Of a stretch of DNA of 59,607 nucleotides, positions 41,317 through 48,855 are shown in pieces. Source of the stretch: Bacteroidales bacterium (lineage in GTDB: Bacteria > Bacteroidota > Bacteroidia > Bacteroidales > B18-G4). The DNA is taken from NCBI GenBank assembly GCA_018400295.1, contig JAGYMZ010000014.1, positions 1-59,607 of the forward strand, in the 5' to 3' direction. A model generated the notes under the pieces. It was not told the DNA's origin. It made no database searches and saw nothing but the letters and a program-made list of their open reading frames with translations. The position numbers and the translations under genes are program-made. Within the stretch, counting starts at the first letter, position 1, and every line of letters begins with the position of its first letter.

Positions 41317-43488
41317 TTACGGGTGTACCATCTGGAAATCCATCTGTTTTTTGGAGAGGTCGATCCGCTTTACTTTGATCCGGACCCGGTCGCCAAGCTT
41401 ATACTGTTGACCATGACGCTGCCCGATGACCTGGTAATTTTCTTCGTCCAGGTAATAAAAGTCATCTTCCAGGTCTTGCAGCCTGACCATGCCCTCACAC
41501 TTATTTCCGGTGATCTCCACGTAAATGCCCCATTTGCTCACTCCTGAAATGAGCCCTTCAAATTCCTGGCCGATCTTATCAAGAAGGTATTCTGCCTGCT
41601 TGTACTTTATGGAAGAGCGTTCGGCATCGATGGCTTTCCTTTCCATTTCGGAGGAATGCTCGCAAATATCTTCATATTCCGCTTTGTTCACCGGTGGTTT
41701 TCCCTCCAGGTAGCGTTCCAGCAGGCGATGGACGATCAGGTCGGGATACCGCCGGATGGGAGACGTAAAATGGGTATAATACGGAAAGGCCAGTCCGTAA
41801 TGCCCGATGTTGTTCGTTGAATAAGCCGCCTTGGCCATGGTACGTATCGCAATGGCTTCTATCATATTCTCTTCGCCCTTGCCGGCAATATCCCTGAATA
41901 ATTTGTTAAAGGATTTGGCCAGGCTTCGCTGGCTGTTTACATTCAGACTATAGCCGAGCTTGTCCAGGAACTGGATGAAATTGGCAAGCTTTTCCTGCTG
42001 GGGCTGATCGTGGATGCGGTATACAAATGTCCAGGGTTTTTGTTTTCCCTTCCGCTTGCCAATGAATTCGGCCACCTTCCTGTTGGCCAACAACATAAAG
42101 TCTTCAATAAGCTTATTGGAATCCTTTTGCTCTTTCAAATAAACACCCAAAGGCTTCCCTTTTTCGTCCAGCTTAAACCGGACCTCCTGGGTTTGAAAAT
42201 TGATGGAGCCATTTTTGAAGCGCTCATCCCTCAGTATGCTTGCCAAAGAATGCAGGGTAAGTATCTGGTCCCTGTATTCCCCCTTTTTCTTTTCAATGAT
42301 CTCCTGCACCTGCTCATAGTTAAAGCGCTTGTCGGAATTGATCACGGTTTTGCCAAACCATTGTTGCAGCACTTCCGCTTCATCGTTCAGTTCAAAAACC
42401 GCGGAAAAACAAAGCTTATCCTTTCCGGCGTTCAGGGAGCAAACATGATTGGATAATTTTTCGGGAAGCATGGGTATCACACGGTCCACAAGATATATGG
42501 AAGTGCCCCTGTCAAATGCTTCCTTGTCAATGGAACCGTTTGGCCGGACATAATGTGACACATCGGCAATATGGATGCCCACTTCCCAATTGCCGTTCTT
42601 GAGTTTTTGCAAAGAAAGCGCATCGTCAAAATCTTTGGCATCTTCGGGGTCGATGGTGATGGTAAAGACCTTTCTGAAATCACGCCTCTTCCTGTATTCC
42701 GTTTTGGATATGGCACCGGGTATGGCGGCCGCATCTTTTTCAACACTGCGGGGAAATGCCAGCGGGAAATCGTTTTCGACCAGGATGGATTGCATTTCCA
42801 CGTTGTTGTCTCCCGGGAACCCCAGTACATCGGTAATTTCCCCGAAGGGGTTCTTACTGTGCCCGGGCCAGTCGGTTATCCGTGCCACGGCTTTCTCGCC
42901 GTTCCTGGCTTTTTTGAGCGAATCTTTGGGTATGAAGATGTCCACCGGCATGCTGGTGCTGTCGGGTATCAGAAAAGCGAAGTTCTTATAAACTTCCACC
43001 ACACCAACGAATTTTTCTTTATACCGTTTGATGATTTCAATGATCTGCCCTTCCAGTTTCCGGTTGGACCGTTTGGGGAAAAGGCGGACCTTGACTTTAT
43101 CTCTGTGCAGGGCTATGAATGTGTTGTTTGCCGCAATAAAAATATCTTCCCCTCCTTCGTCCGGGGTCACGTATGCCTTGCCGGTCTGCTTCATATCCAC
43201 TTTGCCGGTCACGGTGGCCGGGGGCGGGTCCAGTTCGCTGATATGGACGGGATTCAGCTTGTATTTTCCGGGTTTTACTTCCACAAGGATGTCATCCTCG
43301 CTCAGGTCCGAAAGGATGGTATTGACCATATCCCGCATGGCGGCCGCCCTGCCTCCCAGCCGGGCTGCAATCTGTTTGTGGTTGAAGGACCTGGCGGGTT
43401 CCTTACGAAAAATATCAAGCATGCGTTGTTCGAGGTCTTTTTTTCTGCCTTTGCTGGCTTTTCTTTTTGCATTGCCTTTTTTTGCCAT
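41317..43488 (-). CDS. rnr: Ribonuclease R
   Basis: A 723-residue 3'-5' exoribonuclease. The ATG at 43488 has a good AGGAG site 9-13 bases upstream; the upstream ATG at 43533 is rejected. Seen: a winged-helix region (RSFNHKQIAARLGG), OB cold-shock domains, the RNB catalytic block FTITIDPEDAKDFDDALSLQ, VIPMLPEKLSNHVCSLN, and YGLAFPYYTHFTSPIRRYPDLIVHRLL, and a C-terminal S1 domain (FEGLISGVSKWGIYVEI). It degrades structured RNA in the cytoplasm. The preceding ABC ATPase gene ends two bases upstream on the same strand. Confidence 0.97.
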   Translation of the reverse strand: MAKKGNAKRKASKGRKKDLEQRMLDIFRKEPARSFNHKQIAARLGGRAAAMRDMVNTILSDLSEDDILVEVKPGKYKLNPVHISELDPPPATVTGKVDMKQTGKAYVTPDEGGEDIFIAANNTFIALHRDKVKVRLFPKRSNRKLEGQIIEIIKRYKEKFVGVVEVYKNFAFLIPDSTSMPVDIFIPKDSLKKARNGEKAVARITDWPGHSKNPFGEITDVLGFPGDNNVEMQSILVENDFPLAFPRSVEKDAAAIPGAISKTEYRKRRDFRKVFTITIDPEDAKDFDDALSLQKLKNGNWEVGIHIADVSHYVRPNGSIDKEAFDRGTSIYLVDRVIPMLPEKLSNHVCSLNAGKDKLCFSAVFELNDEAEVLQQWFGKTVINSDKRFNYEQVQEIIEKKKGEYRDQILTLHSLASILRDERFKNGSINFQTQEVRFKLDEKGKPLGVYLKEQKDSNKLIEDFMLLANRKVAEFIGKRKGKQKPWTFVYRIHDQPQQEKLANFIQFLDKLGYSLNVNSQRSLAKSFNKLFRDIAGKGEENMIEAIAIRTMAKAAYSTNNIGHYGLAFPYYTHFTSPIRRYPDLIVHRLLERYLEGKPPVNKAEYEDICEHSSEMERKAIDAERSSIKYKQAEYLLDKIGQEFEGLISGVSKWGIYVEITGNKCEGMVRLQDLEDDFYYLDEENYQVIGQRHGQQYKLGDRVRIKVKRIDLSKKQMDFQMVHP

Positions 43489-43489
43489 A

Positions 43490-45238
43490 TCAATTCTCCT
43501 TGTTTTTTTCAAATTTTTTACCGGGGACGGCATCGATCAAGCGGCGTGTATAGGCCGTGGATGGATTTTCGTACACATCATCTGCGTACCCGGTTTCAAT
43601 GATCTTTCCTTCTTGCATCACTGCGATCCGGTCAGACATGTAATTTACCACCGACAGGTCGTGCGAGATAAAAATGTACGTCAAACCAAAATGCGCTTTC
43701 AGGTCGTTTAACAGATTCAGTATCTGTGCCTGGACGGACACATCCAGTGCGGAAACCGATTCGTCGCATATGATGAATTCCGGTCTGACGGCCAGTGCAC
43801 GCGCAATACAGATACGCTGTCGCTGACCTCCGCTGAGTTCGTGCGGGTAGCGATGGCAATACTCCGGATCAAGTCCCACATCGTAAAAGAGCTGGCGGGC
43901 CGCTTCTTTTCGTTCTCCGGAGGTGGTGTACAAACCGTGTACCCTTATGGGCTCCAGAACGGCATAACCAACCGGCAATCTTGGATTCAGGGATGAATAC
44001 GGATCCTGGAATACGATCTGCATCTTTTTTCGAAATTTCCTCAGTTGACGGCTGCCCAGTTCCGTGATGTTGGTCCCGTTATAATCCACCACGCCGGATG
44101 AAGGGTCGATAAGGCGCAGTACAGAACGGCCAAGGGTGGTTTTACCACAACCCGATTCACCCACCAGTCCCAGGGTTTCCCCGGGATAGATCTCCAAACT
44201 GACATCATCCACCGCCCTGGTGATCCTTTTTTTATGCCCGAACAACCCTTTGCCATGACTAAAATGGGTGCTGAGGTTCCTTACCCTCAACAATGGTGCC
44301 TTATGACCCTCCTGTTTCCCTTCCCTCTTTTTTTTTATTTTTATGCCTTCCCCTTTTATCTTTATCCTTCCCCTGTCCGCCTTATTTTCCATAAAATCCC
44401 TCACTGTGGGGAGCCTGTTGTACAATTTACCCGGTGAAGGCCGGCATGCCAAAAGGCCCTGCGTGTATGGATGTTCGGGATGAAGAAAGATACGTTCGGC
44501 CGTACCGCTTTCTACGATCCGGCCCCCGTTCATAACAATGACCTCATCGGCTACCTCTGAGACAACACCCAAATCATGACTGATAAAGATCACAGACATG
44601 CGGTACCGGTCCTGCAGGGATTTGATCAGCTCAAGGATGTTTTTCTGTACGGTAACGTCCAGTGCTGTGGTGGGCTCATCGGCGATGAGGATGGCAGGGT
44701 TGCAGGAGATGGCCATGGCGATCATGACCCGCTGCTTCTGTCCGCCGGACAATTGATGTGGATAAGCCCCGAGTATATCCGGTGGTCGGGGAAGCCGGAC
44801 TTCTTCGAATAAATGCAGGGCATAATCCCGGGCTTCCCGCTTGCTGAGGGGGCGATGCTTCCGGATGGCCTCCACAACCTGGTTCCCGCAAGTGTAAACG
44901 GGGTTGAGCGATGTCATAGGCTCCTGGAATATCATGGAAATGTGGTTTCCGCGGTACCCTGAAAGGGACGTTTCGTCGAGACCCAGCAGATCGGTGTTTT
45001 TCCCATCCCCATCACTGAACAGGATCTTTCCCGAATCTATGCTCCCGGGAGGTGAAGGGATCAGCCTCATCAGGGATAATGCGGTGACCGATTTGCCCGA
45101 ACCGGATTCGCCCACAATACCAAGCGTATGCCGGCTTGCAAGAGAAAAGGATACATCCTTTACGGCGCTGACCCTTTCGTTGTCTGAGCGGAAAGAAACG
45201 GAAAGGTCCCGGACTTCCAGGATTGGACGGACGGTCAT
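43490..45238 (-). CDS. Double-ATPase oligopeptide ABC transporter (DppD-DppF fusion type)
   Basis: A 582-residue protein with two full ABC ATPase domains joined in one chain, energising peptide import. Seen: domain one Walker A GESGSGKS, signature LSGGQKQR, Walker [13 protein letters not shown]; domain two Walker A GESGCGKT, signature LSGGQRQR, Walker [13 protein letters not shown]; and oligopeptide-binding-type C-terminal extensions. A linker near residue 295, rich in lysine, contains [18 protein letters not shown], encoded by a near-repeat at 44333-44373. The ATG at 45238 is preferred over 45277. Partner permeases and binding protein are not in the window. Divergent from comF. Confidence 0.92.
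   Translation of the reverse strand: MTVRPILEVRDLSVSFRSDNERVSAVKDVSFSLASRHTLGIVGESGSGKSVTALSLMRLIPSPPGSIDSGKILFSDGDGKNTDLLGLDETSLSGYRGNHISMIFQEPMTSLNPVYTCGNQVVEAIRKHRPLSKREARDYALHLFEEVRLPRPPDILGAYPHQLSGGQKQRVMIAMAISCNPAILIADEPTTALDVTVQKNILELIKSLQDRYRMSVIFISHDLGVVSEVADEVIVMNGGRIVESGTAERIFLHPEHPYTQGLLACRPSPGKLYNRLPTVRDFMENKADRGRIKIKGEGIKIKKKREGKQEGHKAPLLRVRNLSTHFSHGKGLFGHKKRITRAVDDVSLEIYPGETLGLVGESGCGKTTLGRSVLRLIDPSSGVVDYNGTNITELGSRQLRKFRKKMQIVFQDPYSSLNPRLPVGYAVLEPIRVHGLYTTSGERKEAARQLFYDVGLDPEYCHRYPHELSGGQRQRICIARALAVRPEFIICDESVSALDVSVQAQILNLLNDLKAHFGLTYIFISHDLSVVNYMSDRIAVMQEGKIIETGYADDVYENPSTAYTRRLIDAVPGKKFEKNKEN
44333..44373. repeat. Two-copy tandem repeat inside the ABC ATPase linker
   Basis: On the plus strand 44333-44353 (TTTTATTTTTATGCCTTCCCC) and 44354-44373 (TTTTATCTTTATCCTTCCCC) match except for one substitution and one extra base. 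The one-base length difference means the copies are read in different frames. It encodes the lysine-rich linker between the two ATPase domains. Confidence 0.65.
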
Positions 45239-45317
45239 GTATTGGCAGTTTATCCAAAGGTACGGCTTTTTATACATTCACCGGGGGAACATTGATAAGA
45301 AATTGGTATTAACGGGT

Positions 45318-46010
45318 ATGAAGGAATGGTTGATGGATTTTGCGGGATTGATCTATCCCCCTGTATGCCCCGGTTGCAGCCGTCCCCTTTTCCGCAACGA
45401 AAAGGTACTGTGTACCTATTGCCTGCATGGCCTGCCACGGACAAATTTTCATCGCTTCCGTGAGAACCCTGTGGAACAAACGTTCTGGGGTAGGGTGCTG
45501 CTGGAAGGGGCTACTTCATTTTTGTTTTTTTCAAAAGGCGGTAAAGTGCAGCAACTGATGCACGCAATAAAGTACCGGAACCAAAAGAAAGCGGGGTTTT
45601 TCCTGGGGGAGCTCTTTGGCAGGGAGATCGCACATACGGAGCCTTTTTCTGCCTGCAAGCTGATCATACCGGTGCCGTTGCATCCCAAAAAGCTTAGAAA
45701 AAGAGGGTATAATCAAAGCGAGATCATTGGCAGGGGTATGGGGAAAACAATGAACATCCCGGTCAGAACGGACATACTCATGAGAAGGCTGCATTCGGAT
45801 ACCCAAACCCGTAAGTCGAGATACAACCGCTGGATAAATGTGCGGAACATATTTTCCCTCAAAAATCAGGGGGCCATATACGGCCGGCATATTTTGCTGA
45901 TAGATGATGTCCTGACCACCGGGGCAACCCTGGAAGCATGCATACAAACCCTGAATGTGGCAGGGGAACTGAAGATTTCCGTGGCCACCCTTGCCTATGC
46001 CGACATGTGA
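45318..46010 (+). CDS. ComF family phosphoribosyltransferase-like protein
   Basis: A 230-residue protein. The ATG at 45318 is chosen because it directly precedes the zinc-finger domain. Seen: N-terminal double C-x2-C finger (VCPGCSRPLFRNEKVLCTYC), the ComF block IIPVPLHPKKLRKRGYNQSEIIGRGM, and the PRT motif ILLIDDVLTTGATLEACIQTL. ComF assists natural transformation in some bacteria; many non-competent species carry the gene. It is divergent from the ABC ATPase gene and is followed by a hairpin. Confidence 0.92.
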   Translation: MKEWLMDFAGLIYPPVCPGCSRPLFRNEKVLCTYCLHGLPRTNFHRFRENPVEQTFWGRVLLEGATSFLFFSKGGKVQQLMHAIKYRNQKKAGFFLGELFGREIAHTEPFSACKLIIPVPLHPKKLRKRGYNQSEIIGRGMGKTMNIPVRTDILMRRLHSDTQTRKSRYNRWINVRNIFSLKNQGAIYGRHILLIDDVLTTGATLEACIQTLNVAGELKISVATLAYADM

Positions 46011-46011
46011 C

Positions 46012-46039
46012 GGATAAAGATAAATTCGTATCTTTATCC
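46012..46039. repeat. Perfect 11-base inverted repeat, 6-base loop, right after comF
   Basis: GGATAAAGATA (46012-46022), loop AATTCG, then TATCTTTATCC (46029-46039). The hairpin begins two bases after the comF stop and is AT-rich, with no U-run downstream, so it is either a weak terminator/mRNA stabiliser or an operator for the next gene at 46159. The right arm also contains the promoter-like TATCTTTA. Confidence 0.7.
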
Positions 46040-46158
46040 TGCATACGTTTCACCCTTAAAATGTGTCATAAAAAATACATGGATTGTTTTTTTAATGGTT
46101 TGCACGTTCTTTCCCGGAACATTCATGCATCCATTTTTCTGACAAAACCCCGGCTCCT

Positions 46159-47070
46159 ATGAAAAAATATACACCTTGCATTATTGGTTTGTTCTTTGCG
46201 CTTACCGGTATTGCGCAAAATGATACCCTTCCCAACAGCGGGTTTGAGGTATGGGTTCAGGATACCCTGCAGGATTATGACAATCCGGAATACTGGGATA
46301 GCCCCAATGAAGAAACGGCTGCCTTTGGCGTGGTGACGGTCGAAAAAGACAGCCTGGACCCCTTTCAGGGCAAGTATGCTGCACGGATGACCACCAGGAT
46401 CGTACAGTTCGGGATTAAGTCGCCGGGTGTATTAACCCTGGGGAATATTGATATTGACCTGATCTCCGCATCGGCGGAAATTACCGGCGGGGTGCCCTAT
46501 AAACAAAGGCCGGCGTATTTCAGGGGCACGTATAAATACCTGCCTGAAAATGGTGACTCCTGCAGCATCATTGCGGTATTCTTCAGGTTTGTTCCAACGA
46601 AAGGAAAACGGCAGAATATTGGGTTGGCTTCTTTCAGTACAAGCGATACGGTTTCAGACTGGACGGATTTTTCGGTTGAAGTGAACTGGACCAATGATAC
46701 GCTGCCGGATTCCGTAAATGTGATCCTGTTGTCTTCCTCCGTTACAGATGATCCCCAAACAGGGTCGCAATTGTTTGCAGATGCGTTGATGTTTGAGGGA
46801 TTTGCCGGGACCGACCTGGATATTGTTCCCAGGATATACGCCCGGGTATACCCGAACCCCGCAAAGGATATGTTGTGGATAGAGCTTGAAGAATCCCTGA
46901 ATAGCGCCCGGCTGATCGTATTCAATACCAGTGGATCGGAGGTGATGAACCGGGGTTTTTCAGGGCAAAAAATCTCAATTTCTACCCGCAATTTGTCGCA
47001 GGGTACATATTATTTCCATATATTGCGGCATAATTTGCGTATGAGCAGCGGCTCATTCATTGTCAGATAA
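46159..47070 (+). CDS. PCMD domain protein with type IX secretion signal
   Basis: A 303-residue secreted protein. Seen: signal peptide ending GIAQ; a PCMD (putative carbohydrate-metabolism) domain starting SGFEVWVQDTLQDYDNPEYWD with RMTTRIVQF, GGVPYKQRPAYFRGTYKYLP and SVTDDPQTGSQLFADALMFEG; then a C-terminal type IX sorting domain starting VYPNPAKDMLWIELEE and ending GTYYFHILRHNLRMSSGSFIVR. It should be exported across the outer membrane by the T9SS. It is followed by a related lipoprotein. Confidence 0.8.
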   Translation: MKKYTPCIIGLFFALTGIAQNDTLPNSGFEVWVQDTLQDYDNPEYWDSPNEETAAFGVVTVEKDSLDPFQGKYAARMTTRIVQFGIKSPGVLTLGNIDIDLISASAEITGGVPYKQRPAYFRGTYKYLPENGDSCSIIAVFFRFVPTKGKRQNIGLASFSTSDTVSDWTDFSVEVNWTNDTLPDSVNVILLSSSVTDDPQTGSQLFADALMFEGFAGTDLDIVPRIYARVYPNPAKDMLWIELEESLNSARLIVFNTSGSEVMNRGFSGQKISISTRNLSQGTYYFHILRHNLRMSSGSFIVR

Positions 47071-47088
47071 ACCAAAAAACCTCTGAAA

Positions 47089-48084
47089 ATGAAACACAAA
47101 TACCTTGTCCTGTCACTCATCACCATTCTCGGCATATCTCTGGCATGGACATCCTGTAAAAAGGATGATGATGACGATAACCAGCCGCAGGCCCCGGCCG
47201 TATTCGATCCCATTCATGTATATTCCACCTATTTTTATGTATCATGGAGCAGTCAGGCGGGAATTAACGGCTATATAGTGGAACTTGCCACCGATGCGGG
47301 GTTTTCGAATATAGTTCCCGGATACGGGAATAAGGATGTGGGTGCCGCAAGCATTCTGGAGATTTCCGGCCTGCAACCGAACACATCCTATTACTTTCAT
47401 GTGAAATCTTATGGCGACGGGGAAGAGAGCGTTTTCTCCGGCGTTAAGGAGATCCGGACCGCAGGGATGGATACCGTCCGGAATATGAATTTTGAACGGT
47501 GGGTGACCCATTCAAATTATGAGAACCCGGCGCCTGTGGGTGTCTGGGCTACAGCCAACAAAGTGAAAGATCTTAATCCTGGCCTGTATCCGGCTACAAC
47601 GGAGAAAACCACCGATGCCCAGGAGGGAGATTATGCGGCCAGGATGTTTACGGCCATTGCGCAGGGATTGCCCCTGATCACCGGATCGGTGGCAACCGGC
47701 GTGTTTACGGTGGATCACAGCAATCCTTTGAAAAGCCTGGTGAGCGGGGTGCCCTACCGGACAAAGCCGGAGCGCTTTAACGGATATTTTAAATATTATC
47801 CGGGGTATGATCTGCAGAAAGAAGATTCATGTGAGATCAGGGCCACGCTCTTCCGCTGGGATGCCATGCTTGGGAAACGGGATACCATCGGGGAAGCCAT
47901 TCACAGAACATCGGATTCCATTAAGGAATATACGTTCTTTGATGCGCCGTTTGTCTATTATCATGGTGCAACACCCGATTCCCTGGAACTGATCTTTGCA
48001 TCCAGCTCAAGGGGTTCTGATTTTATCGGAAATGAAGGCAGTACATTATACATCGATAATGTGGGCCTGGAATTCTCAAAATGA
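47089..48084 (+). CDS. PCMD domain lipoprotein with FN3-like domain
   Basis: A 331-residue lipoprotein: lipobox region AWTSCKKDDDDD, where the acidic run after the cysteine may guide surface display in Bacteroidota. Next comes an FN3-like module of about 95 residues (YFYVSWSSQAGINGYIVELA, LQPNTSYYFHVKSYGDG) and then a PCMD domain (FERWVTHSNYENPAPVGVWA, GVPYRTKPERFNGYFKYYPGYD, GSTLYIDNVGLEF) matching that of the preceding gene. The two appear to be tandem paralogs of one domain with different anchoring. Function likely in surface glycan handling; unproven. Confidence 0.76.
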   Translation: MKHKYLVLSLITILGISLAWTSCKKDDDDDNQPQAPAVFDPIHVYSTYFYVSWSSQAGINGYIVELATDAGFSNIVPGYGNKDVGAASILEISGLQPNTSYYFHVKSYGDGEESVFSGVKEIRTAGMDTVRNMNFERWVTHSNYENPAPVGVWATANKVKDLNPGLYPATTEKTTDAQEGDYAARMFTAIAQGLPLITGSVATGVFTVDHSNPLKSLVSGVPYRTKPERFNGYFKYYPGYDLQKEDSCEIRATLFRWDAMLGKRDTIGEAIHRTSDSIKEYTFFDAPFVYYHGATPDSLELIFASSSRGSDFIGNEGSTLYIDNVGLEFSK

Positions 48085-48104
48085 TCATCTTTTAAAAAAA
48101 ATTC

Positions 48105-48851
48105 ATGCATCGATCTGTATATATCCTTGTCGTGATGTTATTCCTGTCTGCCGGCTTGCATGCCCAATACATGGATTACGGCATTAAAGGCGGACTCAAT
48201 ATTGGCACACCCTATGGCGTGGCGGAAGAGGGGGCAACCGGAAGTCCGGGCATAGGCCCCCTGATCGGCATGTTCTTCAAGTACAACCTGAGCGATAAGT
48301 GGGCTGTGCATGGGGATTTTTCATACAGTTTTAAAGGGTCTTCTTTTGATACACCTGTTTCCGGCGATACCCTTTACGAATGGACACAAAAACATCCAAC
48401 CCACCCAGGCACGGATACAACCTATTATGCCCAAACTACCTACGAAGGGTACGTGGACGGTGAATATGCCAACTGGTATTTTGACATACCGGTCTATATA
48501 TCCTACCGCCTGAGCCGGAGCTTCATCATTTTCGGCGGGGCACAGGTATCATATCTGGTCAAGGGTAAAAACAAAGGTAGTGCGGATATCATCGTCGGTG
48601 ATCCGAAAAGCCCCTATACAAAGGTATACGGTGAACCTTTCGATCAGAGTAATGAATTGAATACCTGGGACTATGGCCTGATCCTCGGAACACAGCTTGA
48701 AGGGAAAAAAAGACTGAACCTGGGAATAAGTCTGACATGCGGACTGGGATCCATATACCATAAGAATTATAAATACATTGATAACGTCATACGCAATATA
48801 TACCTGCAAACCTTTTTGGGCTTCAGGATAAACGGAAGCAGTGCAAAATAG
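48105..48851 (+). CDS. Outer-membrane beta-barrel protein (OMP_b-brl-type)
   Basis: A 248-residue exported protein with signal peptide ending LHAQ. Seen: YGIKGGLNIGTPYGVAEEG, GPLIGMFFKYNLSDKWAVHGDFSYSFKG, FDIPVYISYRLSRSFIIFGGAQVSYLVKG, YGLILGTQLEGKKRLNLGISLTCGLG and FLGFRINGSSAK: alternating strands with glycine-aromatic pattern as in small PorT/OmpW-like barrels. It follows the PCMD pair by 20 bases and may serve as their outer-membrane partner. Converges on the lamin-tail gene. Confidence 0.72.
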   Translation: MHRSVYILVVMLFLSAGLHAQYMDYGIKGGLNIGTPYGVAEEGATGSPGIGPLIGMFFKYNLSDKWAVHGDFSYSFKGSSFDTPVSGDTLYEWTQKHPTHPGTDTTYYAQTTYEGYVDGEYANWYFDIPVYISYRLSRSFIIFGGAQVSYLVKGKNKGSADIIVGDPKSPYTKVYGEPFDQSNELNTWDYGLILGTQLEGKKRLNLGISLTCGLGSIYHKNYKYIDNVIRNIYLQTFLGFRINGSSAK

Positions 48852-48855
48852 GTTT

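Noticed and set aside
42571-43602. A long open frame antisense to RNase R
   Set aside because: No conserved motif; the RNase R catalytic blocks fix the coding strand.
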